From NCBI RefSeq assembly GCF_001467745.1, contig NZ_LNYG01000013.1:679909-743908 (forward strand): a DNA stretch of 64,000 nt. The letters are read 5' to 3'. Made by a program: the position numbers and the translations under genes. Under the pieces are notes generated by a model, which saw only the letters and a program-made list of their open reading frames with translations, searched no databases and was not told where the DNA came from. This stretch comes from Legionella jamestowniensis. GTDB lineage: Bacteria > Pseudomonadota > Gammaproteobacteria > Legionellales > Legionellaceae. Position 1 is the stretch's first letter, and each line of letters opens with the position of its first letter. This document shows, in pieces, positions 1 to 7,492 of the stretch.

Positions 1-148
1 TTTTTGTATTCTCATTCAGTATTCGCTCTTCCTAAGCGAGCACCCTTCCAGCGCAAAACTCTCAGAGAGTAGGAAATTTCGATTTTATATTTGAAAAATA
101 AATATTAGGAAGGGGGTGTTTATTTTTCGCTAATATAAGGTCGAAGTT

Positions 149-949
149 ATGTCATTATCTAAAACAATTCCTTCAATACAGTCGCTGAAACAAATTGCAA
201 AAAAAATATCGTCAACCAAAAATATTCATTTAAGCCAAGCGCTTGATTTGGTTGCTAATGATTATGGTTTTACTCATTGGACAACTTTGCTTAAGTACTT
301 TAAATCAATTCGTATAAATAATATTGAATCTTTTTGGCAGTCTTTTCTACCTGGCGAAATGATACTATTATCAGCACCTGAAGGTGCAGGAAAATTGTCC
401 TTTGCTTTAAATATTGCTGCATATGCCGCACAAAAAAATTTACACGTTAAATATTTTTCAATGCATATGAATGCCCCTTTCATAATTGAGCGCTTAAATA
501 AAATTGTCAAGACAAAGTTAGTTGGTGATTGGCTAAATAAAGGGTATTTGGTAGTAGAAGAAAGGAATTTTGATCAAAAAACATTAGTAGAAGAAATAGA
601 AAATAATACACCATATACTTTGTTAATTATTGATTATTTACAAGCCATTAAATCACATGGTGGCCGTGAACCGTATAATGATCTTTTACAAAAAATTAAA
701 TTAACAGCACAACAGCATGCATCAAGGGTATTAATACTCAGTCAAATTAATGAAGAATGCAGCGTTGATTCCCTGGATTATATTGCGGGGGGGCGATATA
801 TTGGTAAACATTTCAGCCATGCTATTCATATAGAACAAAAGCACATAGAAAACCAGGATCACCGGAGTTTAGTTTTGGTAAAATCAATACATTACCAAAA
901 ACAAAAATTACTTTTACAGTTTAATAAAGGTAATTATCGTTTTGTTTAA
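149..949 (+). CDS. DnaB-like (SF4/RecA-fold) ATPase with altered Walker A
   Basis: This 266-residue protein has a short N-terminal helical segment (SQALDLVANDYGFTHWTTL, about 29-47) of the kind found ahead of small plasmid- or island-encoded proteins. A RecA-like core follows, with a P-loop at 76-84 (APEGAGKLS), a Walker B at about 158-163 (LLIIDY) and a SQIN motif typical of DnaB-type helicases. The residue after the P-loop Lys is Leu where Ser or Thr normally binds Mg, so ATP hydrolysis may be impaired. It lacks the DnaB N-terminal domain and is about half the length of a replicative helicase. It lies outside the tRNA-Pro/integrase boundary. The function is unknown; a role in mobile DNA is only an inference. 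The start is supported by AAGGTCGAAG upstream. Confidence 0.7.
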   Translation: MSLSKTIPSIQSLKQIAKKISSTKNIHLSQALDLVANDYGFTHWTTLLKYFKSIRINNIESFWQSFLPGEMILLSAPEGAGKLSFALNIAAYAAQKNLHVKYFSMHMNAPFIIERLNKIVKTKLVGDWLNKGYLVVEERNFDQKTLVEEIENNTPYTLLIIDYLQAIKSHGGREPYNDLLQKIKLTAQQHASRVLILSQINEECSVDSLDYIAGGRYIGKHFSHAIHIEQKHIENQDHRSLVLVKSIHYQKQKLLLQFNKGNYRFV

Positions 950-1710
950 TGACTTTCAAAGCTAAAGACAGCTGAGAGTAACAGGGTCAGATCTTGCCTT
1001 TGCCCTATCGAAACAGCTTGGGGTCCTGCTAGAGAAAGCAAAAAGCAAGAACTAACCCCCTTACCTTTTTTCCTACCTCCCGCCTCTAAAAACAAGCGAC
1101 TATCATTATGTAGCGTGCTTTGATTGCCTTTTAATGCAAGAACATAATGGCTTTTTTGTCTATTATTTGGTTAGCATTTCTTTCTGCGACCCCATGGCGT
1201 CAATACTAACGATCATCCACCAGCGTATACAGAATGGGACTCTTTGCAGGAGATTTTTCGCTAGGCTCATGAAAGAAGGCATATTTTAATGGAATAGCCG
1301 TGACATAGCCCTTCAACTTATTCGACTCTTAGCTGAGTATCATTTTGATTTGAGCCCTTAGGCTTAACCGAAGAATTCGACTGATTAAAATGATGTATGA
1401 GCAAAATTCCCAAGAACGGGGCACTCGATTAGTTTAGGAAAAGCAATAATTTTCATTAAATCAACCCTGAAGATTTTGTGCTTTTTTTGCACGACATTCG
1501 AAACATGAAAGTGTAGATGAAGCAATCATCGATTTGAAAAAATTAATGAGGAGAATTGACTTTTTTTTTTCAAAATTTGCGATATTTCCAATAATGTCCT
1601 ACGCCATTCTTCATTATCTATGCTTAACCCAACTTGTCTTCAAGCATAGATTGCAAGTTGTTTACCTTGCATGTCCAATTTCACTATTCAGGTTGTTAGG
1701 TTAATTTTAA
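950..1710. other. gene-poor stretch
   Basis: No convincing gene was seen here. It holds one copy of the REP/MITE-like palindrome (984-1060). An open stretch from about 1489 to 1702 translates as RHSKHESVDEAIIDLKKLM and onward but has no clear start, crosses a 10-T run and has no homologue that I recognise. It may be the remains of a decayed gene. Confidence 0.4.
984..1060. repeat. REP/MITE-like palindromic element, copy 1
   Basis: About 77 bp begins GGGTCAGATCTTGC and ends with the imperfect inverse GCAAGAACTAACCCCC, with a central AAACAGCTTGGGGTCCT segment. A closely related sequence recurs at 2809-2883 in the same orientation. The inverted ends flanking a short non-coding centre resemble REP-type elements mobilised by RAYT (IS200-like) transposases. 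No transposase gene is present nearby. This copy is the more degenerate of the two at its 3' arm. Confidence 0.6.
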
Positions 1711-1878
1711 CTAGAATCCAATAGGTACTTTACCTAATAGAACAAGGATCAGATAGATAACCAAGATAAGTCCGATAATTCCCATCGGTGTATATCCCCA
1801 GCTCCTACTATACCCCCATCTTGGTACGCTACCCAAAAGTAACAGGATGAGCAGAATTAGTAAAATTGTTCCTAACAT
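1711..1878 (-). CDS. DUF3309-like small hydrophobic protein
   Basis: This 55-residue peptide consists of two hydrophobic segments (MLGTILLILLILLLLG and MGIIGLILVIYLILVLLG) joined by an aromatic Arg/Tyr/Trp/Gly stretch (PRWGYSRSWGY). That pattern matches the DUF3309 family of tiny membrane proteins, whose function is unknown. The ATG at 1878 is chosen because AAGGAAG precedes it at good spacing; the longer open frame to 1920 has no ribosome site. It is a single-gene unit. Confidence 0.7.
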   Translation of the reverse strand: MLGTILLILLILLLLGSVPRWGYSRSWGYTPMGIIGLILVIYLILVLLGKVPIGF

Positions 1879-1979
1879 GATAACTTCCTTAAAAATCCAT
1901 TCAAAGTAATTATAGCACAATTCGCATATGCACTTCAGGCTATACTTACATACATGTAGATAATAAAGGTAGGTAAATT

Positions 1980-2150
1980 ATGGAAAATGAACGAATAAGG
2001 AAATCTCTTCAAGAGATTATTGAGTATTTGGAGCATTACGAAGAAAAGAACTCACGGGAAGATCAATTCGAAAGGCCAAAAAAAATCAGATTTTCTTCAA
2101 TACGGGATGTCGTGCGTGAACTAAATGCAATTCTTAATTCATTAAATTAA
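1980..2150 (+). CDS. small hypothetical protein
   Basis: This is a 56-residue charged peptide beginning MENERIRKSLQEIIEYLEHYE. It is predicted largely helical, with an acidic N-terminal half and a basic middle (RPKKIRF). A ribosome-binding site (AAAGGTAGG) lies a few bases before the ATG. It has no signal peptide or membrane segment. I do not recognise the family. It is divergent from the DUF3309-like gene and convergent with the membrane protein that ends at 2180. Confidence 0.5.
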   Translation: MENERIRKSLQEIIEYLEHYEEKNSREDQFERPKKIRFSSIRDVVRELNAILNSLN

Positions 2151-2179
2151 TTTGTAAACATCCCTTTCCTATAAAAAAC

Positions 2180-2512
2180 TTATCTTGTCCTATCCGTTTG
2201 ATTTCCCCCCTCATTATCCATGGCTCGTTTCGCTTCACTTTCTTCCCTTCCTGGTGTTTGAGTGGGTTCTTTGGAGGGATGATGAGGCATATCACAAACT
2301 GGACATGAAGAATGCTTGGATAGGCAAGCATAATGACAAAATCTATTAAACAGACACAGAACAACGCCCGCTGCAAATAAAGCGACTATTCCAAGACCAT
2401 TACCAGTCGATATTGTCAAACCAGTTGCAATAGCCAATAAGATAACCCCTAGTACTTCAAAGCGCAATGCCCAGAAACATGTACTCATTTTCGAAAATTC
2501 CATTTTTCTCAT
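2180..2512 (-). CDS. small membrane protein with CPVC motif
   Basis: This is a 110-residue protein with two adjacent membrane segments (about residues 15-55, FEVLGVILLAIATGL and GIVALFAAGVVLCLFNRF). A short soluble C-terminus follows with C-P-V-C-D-M-P-H-H, which could bind a metal, and a charged tail. The start at 2512 has a GGAGTAA site upstream; the longer open frame to 2590 does not. It has no family that I can name. Confidence 0.55.
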   Translation of the reverse strand: MRKMEFSKMSTCFWALRFEVLGVILLAIATGLTISTGNGLGIVALFAAGVVLCLFNRFCHYACLSKHSSCPVCDMPHHPSKEPTQTPGREESEAKRAMDNEGGNQTDRTR

Positions 2513-2808
2513 GGTATTACTCCTATACTCTTGATACACCGATGTTAGTGGAAAAATGTCGGCATTGACCGCCGTTGCGACACACATCAACCGTGTGAAC
2601 CAAGTAGTTTCCTGCTAATTCAAAGACCTCTTTCACGCAAGCCTCAAGGTTGACGGAGTCGGCCGCAATAGCGGTTAGGCCAAAATATCTTTCATTAATT
2701 TTAGACTAATATTTGATTTTTCGTGTGTTTACGCAAAAGATAGACCTCAGAGCAGAGCTTTACTTGCGAAAATACTGTTACATCATCTGATCTATTGTAA
2801 GACCTACA

Positions 2809-2883
2809 GGGTCAGATCTTGCTTTTTGTCTATCGAAGCAGCTTGTGGGTCTTTTAGAGAAGCGAAAAGCAAGATCTGACCCC
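2809..2883. repeat. REP/MITE-like palindromic element, copy 2
   Basis: About 75 bp with near-perfect inverted ends: GGGTCAGATCTTGCTTTT at the left and AAAAGCAAGATCTGACCCC at the right, around a TATCGAAGCAGCTTGTGGGTC centre. It is the better-preserved partner of the copy at 984-1060. The long inverted ends could fold as a cruciform or as an RNA hairpin. Confidence 0.7.
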
Positions 2884-3037
2884 TATCTCCGATAGCTGGG
2901 AAAAATGAGGAAGAGCCGCGTCCTATTGGTTTTGATTTTGAAATTTCAAAATACACCGAGAAGTACACCTAGCAGAATTTTTGATTTTTAAGGGGGGCTA
3001 CAAAATATTCAAATTACTGATTATCTAGGGGGTTTGA

Positions 3038-3088
3038 TGGTCGGGACGGAAGGATTTGAACCTTCGACCACTAGCACCCCATGCTAGT
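3038..3088 (-). tRNA. 3' half of tRNA-Pro(GGG): attachment-site remnant
   Basis: On the minus strand this reads the anticodon arm ACTAGC-ATGGGGT-GCTAGT (anticodon GGG), a T arm with GGTTCAAATCC, the 3' acceptor strand CGTCCCG and an encoded CCA. The sequence upstream of the anticodon stem does not form a D arm or a 5' acceptor strand, so the gene is incomplete. A tRNA 3' fragment next to a P4-type integrase is the usual signature of att at one end of an integrated island. By the orientation, the intact tRNA-Pro should lie at the far, high-coordinate end of the element. I did not find it in the window. Confidence 0.8.
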
Positions 3089-3263
3089 GACAACCAATTT
3101 CATTTAATTTCAAACAAATTCAATTATAACCATAACATCCTTTTAAATAAAGGATTATTTGCATTTCAATATTTCAAATGATATAAATTGATTTCATACA
3201 AGCAAACAAAAAAGTGTAGCCAGAAGTGTAGCCAATTTCTGATATCCTAATAAGAGCATAATT

Positions 3264-4463
3264 ATGGAAAAGTTTACTCATAACAAAATTGCAAATTTAA
3301 GTGCCGAAAAAAATCGTTACCATATTACTGAGGGTAATGGCTTTTGTTTAAGGGTTTCTCCTAAAGGTACGAAAACCTGGTTCTACCGTTATAAATTTGG
3401 CGGTAAAGAGAAATGGCTCACTATTGGTAATTTCCCAGTAATGGGTGTTGCTGAAGCTAGAAAAGCCTTTAATGATTTATGGGAGATAAGGCAGTCTGAC
3501 CAAGACCCAGAAGACATTATCCAAAAAAAATTGCTCCAAAAAAATAATAATGTGAAAACGTTAATTTCTGATTGGTACAACAATTATATTGTTAAACACC
3601 GTAAGCAACCTCAACAGATTAAACAACAAATTGATGCTGACATTATCCCTCTATTAGGAACATTAGAAATTGAAAAAATACAGCCTCGAGACATAGCAAA
3701 GGCCTTGGATAATATAGTTCAAAGAGGCTCCCCTGTTCACGCCAATAAAGTGCTTAGTACCTTGAAACAAGTATTTAATTACGCGGTAAGTCGAGGAGAA
3801 ATTACAATTAATCCAGCCATAAATATTCGAGCAAGAGACATAGGTGGAGTAGAAAAACCTCGTGATCGCAATCTCGATCTTGATGAAATAAAAAAAATAT
3901 GGCTATTTTTGGATAGTGATAATCACTCGATGTCAATTCAGATTAAAAACGCCATTAAAATCATATTATTAACTGGTGCAAGGACTGGTGAACTAAGACT
4001 AGCAAAATGGTCTGAATTTAATTTCGAGAAATCTCTTTGGATTATTCCTCCCGAGAATAATAAAATCGGACTTAGCATGAAGATTCATCTGAGCGAGCTT
4101 ACTAAAAAACTTCTGTTGGAAATAAAAGAAATCAGCTTATCTAATTTTGTTTTAGCTGGGGTCGATGATGATTCCCCACTAGGCGATAAATCGATATCTA
4201 AAGCTATTCAACGCATACAAAAACGAGTAGGTATCCCACAATGGACTGCCCATGATCTCAGACGCACTTTTGCCACTCAGCTTGGAGAAACATTGCGAAT
4301 CGACCCAGTAGTTATAGAAAAATGTCTTGGACATAAAATGCCTAAGATCATGGCGACTTATAACAAAGACGAAATGCTGTACCAGCGCAAAGAGGCTTTA
4401 GATAAATGGAGTAGCCTGATAGAAGAACTAACAATAAACAAATTTGAATTTGTGCAACTATAG
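3264..4463 (+). CDS. int: P4-type tyrosine integrase
   Basis: This 399-residue site-specific recombinase would catalyse integration and excision at the adjacent tRNA-Pro site. It has the N-terminal DUF4102-type arm-binding domain (FCLRVSPKGTKTWFYRY), a central SAM-like core-binding domain (about 90-190) and the catalytic domain. Visible catalytic residues are Arg in TGARTGE (about 240), HDLRR (about 329) and the nucleophilic Tyr in MATYNKDE (about 364). The length is normal for the family. It starts about 175 bp from the tRNA fragment and reads into the element. It appears intact. Confidence 0.93.
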   Translation: MEKFTHNKIANLSAEKNRYHITEGNGFCLRVSPKGTKTWFYRYKFGGKEKWLTIGNFPVMGVAEARKAFNDLWEIRQSDQDPEDIIQKKLLQKNNNVKTLISDWYNNYIVKHRKQPQQIKQQIDADIIPLLGTLEIEKIQPRDIAKALDNIVQRGSPVHANKVLSTLKQVFNYAVSRGEITINPAINIRARDIGGVEKPRDRNLDLDEIKKIWLFLDSDNHSMSIQIKNAIKIILLTGARTGELRLAKWSEFNFEKSLWIIPPENNKIGLSMKIHLSELTKKLLLEIKEISLSNFVLAGVDDDSPLGDKSISKAIQRIQKRVGIPQWTAHDLRRTFATQLGETLRIDPVVIEKCLGHKMPKIMATYNKDEMLYQRKEALDKWSSLIEELTINKFEFVQL

Positions 4464-4476
4464 TGGTACAATTATA

Positions 4477-4866
4477 ATGAATAGAGATATTGAATATATT
4501 GCCTATCAAGGCGAAAAGTTTACGATTGAATGGTACTTTGACGAAAAGAAGCATAGCCAATCTCAAGAATATTATTATTCTTTGAATAAAGACGAACGCA
4601 TTCAGTTGTTGAAGCTATTAAAGAGAATGGGCGATGCCGGTATCATTCACGATAAAACCAAGTTTAGACATGAAGGAGACAAAATTTATGCCTTCAAACC
4701 TAAGCCAGATAGATTTTTATGTTTCTTTTTTGAAGACAGAAAAATAATTTTAACTAATGCCTTTAGGAAGAAGCAGGATAAGTTACCTTTAACCGAAAAG
4801 GAAAAAGCCTTAAAGGTTATGGATCAATATACCAGTAGAGTAAAAACAGGTGATTATTATGACTAA
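4477..4866 (+). CDS. HigB/RelE-like toxin
   Basis: This is a 129-residue protein of the phage-derived Gp49-like/HigB type, a predicted ribosome-associated mRNA-cleaving toxin. Family features seen are an N-terminal beta strand (EYIAYQGEKFTIEWYF), a helical stretch (DERIQLLKLLKRMGDAG), then the strand GDKIYAFKPKPDRFLCFF and the ending RKIILTNAFRKKQDKLP. The latter is typical of HigB, where a C-terminal Arg/Lys-rich segment contacts the mRNA. The first in-frame ATG after the integrase stop was used. The gene ends 8 bp inside its antitoxin gene, so the pair is translationally coupled, toxin first as in higBA. Confidence 0.8.
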   Translation: MNRDIEYIAYQGEKFTIEWYFDEKKHSQSQEYYYSLNKDERIQLLKLLKRMGDAGIIHDKTKFRHEGDKIYAFKPKPDRFLCFFFEDRKIILTNAFRKKQDKLPLTEKEKALKVMDQYTSRVKTGDYYD

Positions 4867-5155
4867 GAAACATTTATCTACTTTTGAACGAGAAATGCAG
4901 GACCCTCTTTTTCGTGAACAATTTGAAAAAGAATATGATGAGTTTCTATTATCTGAAATCATCAAAGCACTCATGAAGAATGGCAAAATGACCGTGAGAA
5001 AACTGGCCGAAAAAGCAGGGCTTTCTCCAACTGTAATTCAAAAAATTCGCTCCGGTGAGCAAGAAGATGTAAAGCTTAGTAACTTCCTCAACATCTCTCA
5101 CACTTGCGGTTTTAAAGTCATTTTAGAAAAAGGGGATGATAAGTATTACTTATAA
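4859..5155 (+). CDS. HigA-like XRE antitoxin
   Basis: This 98-residue protein has a helix-turn-helix at about 44-75 (MTVRKLAEKAGLSPTVIQKIRSG). That is the DNA-binding and autoregulatory part expected of an XRE antitoxin, and it probably neutralises the upstream toxin. The ATG at 4859 overlaps the toxin stop. A GTG at 4850 would add three residues. The gene ends just before a hairpin shared with the convergent AlpA-like gene. Confidence 0.8.
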   Translation: MTKKHLSTFEREMQDPLFREQFEKEYDEFLLSEIIKALMKNGKMTVRKLAEKAGLSPTVIQKIRSGEQEDVKLSNFLNISHTCGFKVILEKGDDKYYL

Positions 5156-5171
5156 ACCTTTAGAAATTAAT

Positions 5172-5208
5172 CATTGTCTAAAGCAGTCATTGACCACTTC
5201 AGGCAATG
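5172..5208. terminator. possible bidirectional terminator hairpin
   Basis: An imperfect inverted repeat (CATTGTCTAAAGCAG with CCACTTCAGGCAATG around TCATTGA) lies between two convergent genes, antitoxin and AlpA-like. Pairing is good apart from three mismatches. No clear U tract follows on either side, so it may be an mRNA 3' end structure rather than an intrinsic terminator. Confidence 0.4.
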
Positions 5209-5217
5209 AAAATGGAT

Positions 5218-5418
5218 TTATCTGACATATTGATTAATCCAGTTATCAATCACGTCTTTATGCCAGGCTAAAGTTCTGCCATGTAATTTTACTGGCTTGG
5301 GAAATTTCCCTTCACTCCACCAACGGCGTAAAGTCAATCGGTCCTTTCCGATAATGACTTCTACGTCATTGATAAACAGAATCTGTTGTGTAAATAGATC
5401 ATTAACTGGTTGCATCAT
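5218..5418 (-). CDS. AlpA-like excisionase/regulator
   Basis: This 66-residue protein has the layout of AlpA/MerR-like winged-helix excisionases: a recognition helix region (LTLRRWWSEGKFPKPVKLHGRTLAWHK) then DVIDNWINQ. Such proteins are usually recombination directionality factors or activators of integrase genes. Its position close to the integrase fits either role. It is followed 20 bp upstream by another minus-strand gene (ending at 5439), and the two probably form one transcript. Confidence 0.75.
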   Translation of the reverse strand: MMQPVNDLFTQQILFINDVEVIIGKDRLTLRRWWSEGKFPKPVKLHGRTLAWHKDVIDNWINQYVR

Positions 5419-5438
5419 TGATTCTCCAAATCCCTCTG

Positions 5439-5684
5439 TTATTTAAGTTGTAAACGAGCCTTCCATTCACCCTTGTGTTCCATATCAATGACTGTGATAA
5501 ACAGCTTCAGCAAATTCAATTCAACCTTACTTTCTTTAGGTAAACGATTGTGCTGGTAGATTAACTGCAAATGAGCAATTGGGGAGTTTGATAAATTAGC
5601 GATTCGTTGTAGAGAATAATTGGTTGAATCCAGTAGATACTGAATAATACCCTTATAGATGGTGATCTTTTGATCGTAAAACAT
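5439..5684 (-). CDS. hypothetical HTH-like protein
   Basis: This 81-residue protein starts at the ATG at 5684, which has AGGAGT upstream. The segment QYLLDSTNYSLQRIANLSNSPIAHLQLIYQHNRLP resembles a helix-turn-helix, so a DNA-binding role is plausible. It lies upstream of the AlpA-like gene on the same strand and divergent from the HTH gene at 5894. I cannot name a family. Confidence 0.55.
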   Translation of the reverse strand: MFYDQKITIYKGIIQYLLDSTNYSLQRIANLSNSPIAHLQLIYQHNRLPKESKVELNLLKLFITVIDMEHKGEWKARLQLK

Positions 5685-5893
5685 GCGATATACTCCTGTA
5701 AAACATGTGTAATAAAGTCCAAATCGCGCAAAATGAACATTAAGTATCATTTATCGAAACTAATATTAAAACGATATTAAAATAATTATCAATATGTATT
5801 TTTAAGAAATTTAAATTAAGATACGATATGATATTGAATGATACCGTTTTATATGATAATTTTTTTACGACGTTCGATTAAAAGGATAATTTT
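5685..5893. promoter_or_regulatory. divergent AT-rich control region
   Basis: The region separates the leftward gene pair from the rightward HTH-deformylase-MFS cassette. It contains recurring motifs of the form ACGATAT (about 5770-5840, for example AAACGATATTAAAAT and TACGATATGATATT), which look like binding sites for one of the flanking HTH proteins. Exact promoters were not assigned. Confidence 0.35.
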
Positions 5894-6385
5894 ATGAGTA
5901 AGGGACCCTATCAATCGTTTGCAAATCGCTTGATCCATACCCTCAAAGATAAAGGACATACTGCATCTCGTTCACCTAATGGGATCTGTATTAAAGCCCT
6001 AGCAGAATTTACAGGTGCATCAGAACAAATCTGCCGTCGCTATATAAGAGGTGATGCTCTACCTGATTATGAGAAAGTTAAACAATTAGCTCATCATCTT
6101 CATGTAAACCCAGGCTGGCTATTATTTGGTGAGGAAGGACATGCAGCTCCTAAGAAAAATGAAGTCGATGAAACACTACTTCATTACATCTTGAAGCAAA
6201 GCCATCATTTATACCCTGTTTCTCATGGAAGTAATGACGATTACGCCGATTTTGTGTTAGGATTAATCAAAGAAGTACGTGCAATTGACACATCGGAAAA
6301 TAATTTACTAAAAATCATTGACTTGGCCATTGGTTCCATTTCTTCCTACGAAGAACAAAGAAAAAAGCACAGTCATGCCGTTTAA
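5894..6385 (+). CDS. XRE/CI-like HTH regulator
   Basis: This 163-residue protein has an N-terminal helix-turn-helix (about 30-75, IKALAEFTGASEQICRRYIRGDALPDYEKV) followed by NPGWLLFGE, the typical end of a CI-repressor-like DNA-binding domain. It has a short C-terminal helical part and lacks a LexA-type peptidase. It is the first gene of a rightward cassette with the gene at 6375 (11 bp overlap), def and an MFS transporter, and probably regulates it. The ribosome site AAAGGA is clear. Confidence 0.75.
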   Translation: MSKGPYQSFANRLIHTLKDKGHTASRSPNGICIKALAEFTGASEQICRRYIRGDALPDYEKVKQLAHHLHVNPGWLLFGEEGHAAPKKNEVDETLLHYILKQSHHLYPVSHGSNDDYADFVLGLIKEVRAIDTSENNLLKIIDLAIGSISSYEEQRKKHSHAV

Positions 6386-6989
6386 GAAGTTTGTAGATAT
6401 GGATGTAACAGCTGTTGAAGTAAGGCTTCACCCTAAAGCAAAAGATTTTCTCTTTGAACATTATATCACCATGCGAAAAGTGTTCTCTGACGTACTCGGG
6501 CAAGTAGAAACAGACTATGCTTCCATTGCCCTCATCAATCAAGCAGGACAGATCTTTTTCATGTCCTCCAACCCAGCTATAGAGCAAAATTTAATTGAGA
6601 AAAGTCTCTGGCTATTTGATGGTTGCTATCAACCAGAGTTCATCAGCCAGGATCAACCGAAATTATGGAGCGAACTTCCTCATATAGGCTGTATAGAAGC
6701 AATTACAAAATACAAACAGATAGAACCTGGACTCATCACAGGTATTTCCATCCCCACTGAATATGATTCTCATAGAGCAATCTTTTCATTTGGATTAAAA
6801 CGAATAAATCCCTATATCCAAAACAAAAGCTCCATTCATTGCGAAAAACTGTTAGCCATGGGCAAGTTTGCGTTAAGGCAAATTCAAGAGTATTTAACTT
6901 TACCAGACAAACAGTCCTGCATGAAGACTAAGCCCAAACTCACATTAATCATCAACAATCAGGTGAACTATGAACACACTCCTGGATAA
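6375..6989 (+). CDS. protein of unknown function in the regulator-deformylase cassette
   Basis: This 204-residue soluble protein starts at the ATG at 6375, inside the end of the regulator gene. Composition and pattern (IALINQAGQIFFMSSNPAIEQNLIEKSLWLFDGCYQPEF, then GISIPTEYDSHRAIFSFGLKR) recall the ligand-binding domain of LuxR-type regulators or a PAS/GAF-like sensor, but there is no C-terminal HTH. It could be a sensor partner of the preceding HTH protein. This is inference; no family was recognised with certainty. Its 3' end overlaps def by 20 bp. Confidence 0.65.
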   Translation: MPFKKFVDMDVTAVEVRLHPKAKDFLFEHYITMRKVFSDVLGQVETDYASIALINQAGQIFFMSSNPAIEQNLIEKSLWLFDGCYQPEFISQDQPKLWSELPHIGCIEAITKYKQIEPGLITGISIPTEYDSHRAIFSFGLKRINPYIQNKSSIHCEKLLAMGKFALRQIQEYLTLPDKQSCMKTKPKLTLIINNQVNYEHTPG

Positions 6990-7488
6990 AAACGATCCTA
7001 TTTTAAGACAAACCGCTGAGCCAATTAAAGAATCAGAATTTGGTAGCAGTTGGTTAAAAGAGCTGATTAAGACTATGTTCGGCATTATGGCTGACAAAGG
7101 TGCCGTAGGGGTAGCTGCTCCCCAAATTGGCATCAGCAAACGAGTTATTGTATTTGGTACTAATTATACCAAACGGAGAAAACCAGAATACCCGATCCCC
7201 GATACTGCATTAATTAATCCTGCATTAAAAATCCTGTCCCAAGAAATTCAAACTGGCTACGAGGGATGCCTTAATTGCGGTGAATTAATGGGAGAGGTTC
7301 CAAGAGCCATGGAAATTGAATATTCAGGCTTTGACATAGATGGAAATAGAATTACCAAAAAAGCTTCCGGCTTGGAAGCCCGTATTCTTCAGCATGAAAT
7401 TGATCACCTGAATGGATTTTTATTTTTAGACCGAGTAGAAGATCAGGACTCACTAACCACTCTATCGGCAATGCAAAGTAAAGGATAA
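6970..7488 (+). CDS. def: peptide deformylase (accessory copy)
   Basis: This 172-residue metalloenzyme would remove the formyl group from N-terminal Met of nascent proteins. All three family motifs are present: G-V-G-V-A-A-P-Q at 45-52, E-G-C-L-N with the metal-ligand Cys100, and H-E-I-D-H at 142-146 giving two His ligands and the catalytic Glu143. The EGCLN variant replaces the usual EGCLS. It is not next to fmt, as the housekeeping def normally is, but sits in an island cassette between a putative sensor and an MFS transporter. It is therefore probably a second copy, possibly tolerant of deformylase inhibitors. Confidence 0.9.
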   Translation: MNTLLDKNDPILRQTAEPIKESEFGSSWLKELIKTMFGIMADKGAVGVAAPQIGISKRVIVFGTNYTKRRKPEYPIPDTALINPALKILSQEIQTGYEGCLNCGELMGEVPRAMEIEYSGFDIDGNRITKKASGLEARILQHEIDHLNGFLFLDRVEDQDSLTTLSAMQSKG

Positions 7489-7492
7489 TCCT

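Noticed and set aside
2134-2376. Minus-strand-overlapping ORF of 80 residues at 2134-2376
   Set aside because: It lies in another frame over the CPVC membrane protein gene, has no ribosome site and is a shadow.
3041-3090. A functional tRNA-Pro gene
   Set aside because: The 5' acceptor strand and D arm are missing, so it is an attachment-site fragment, not a tRNA gene.
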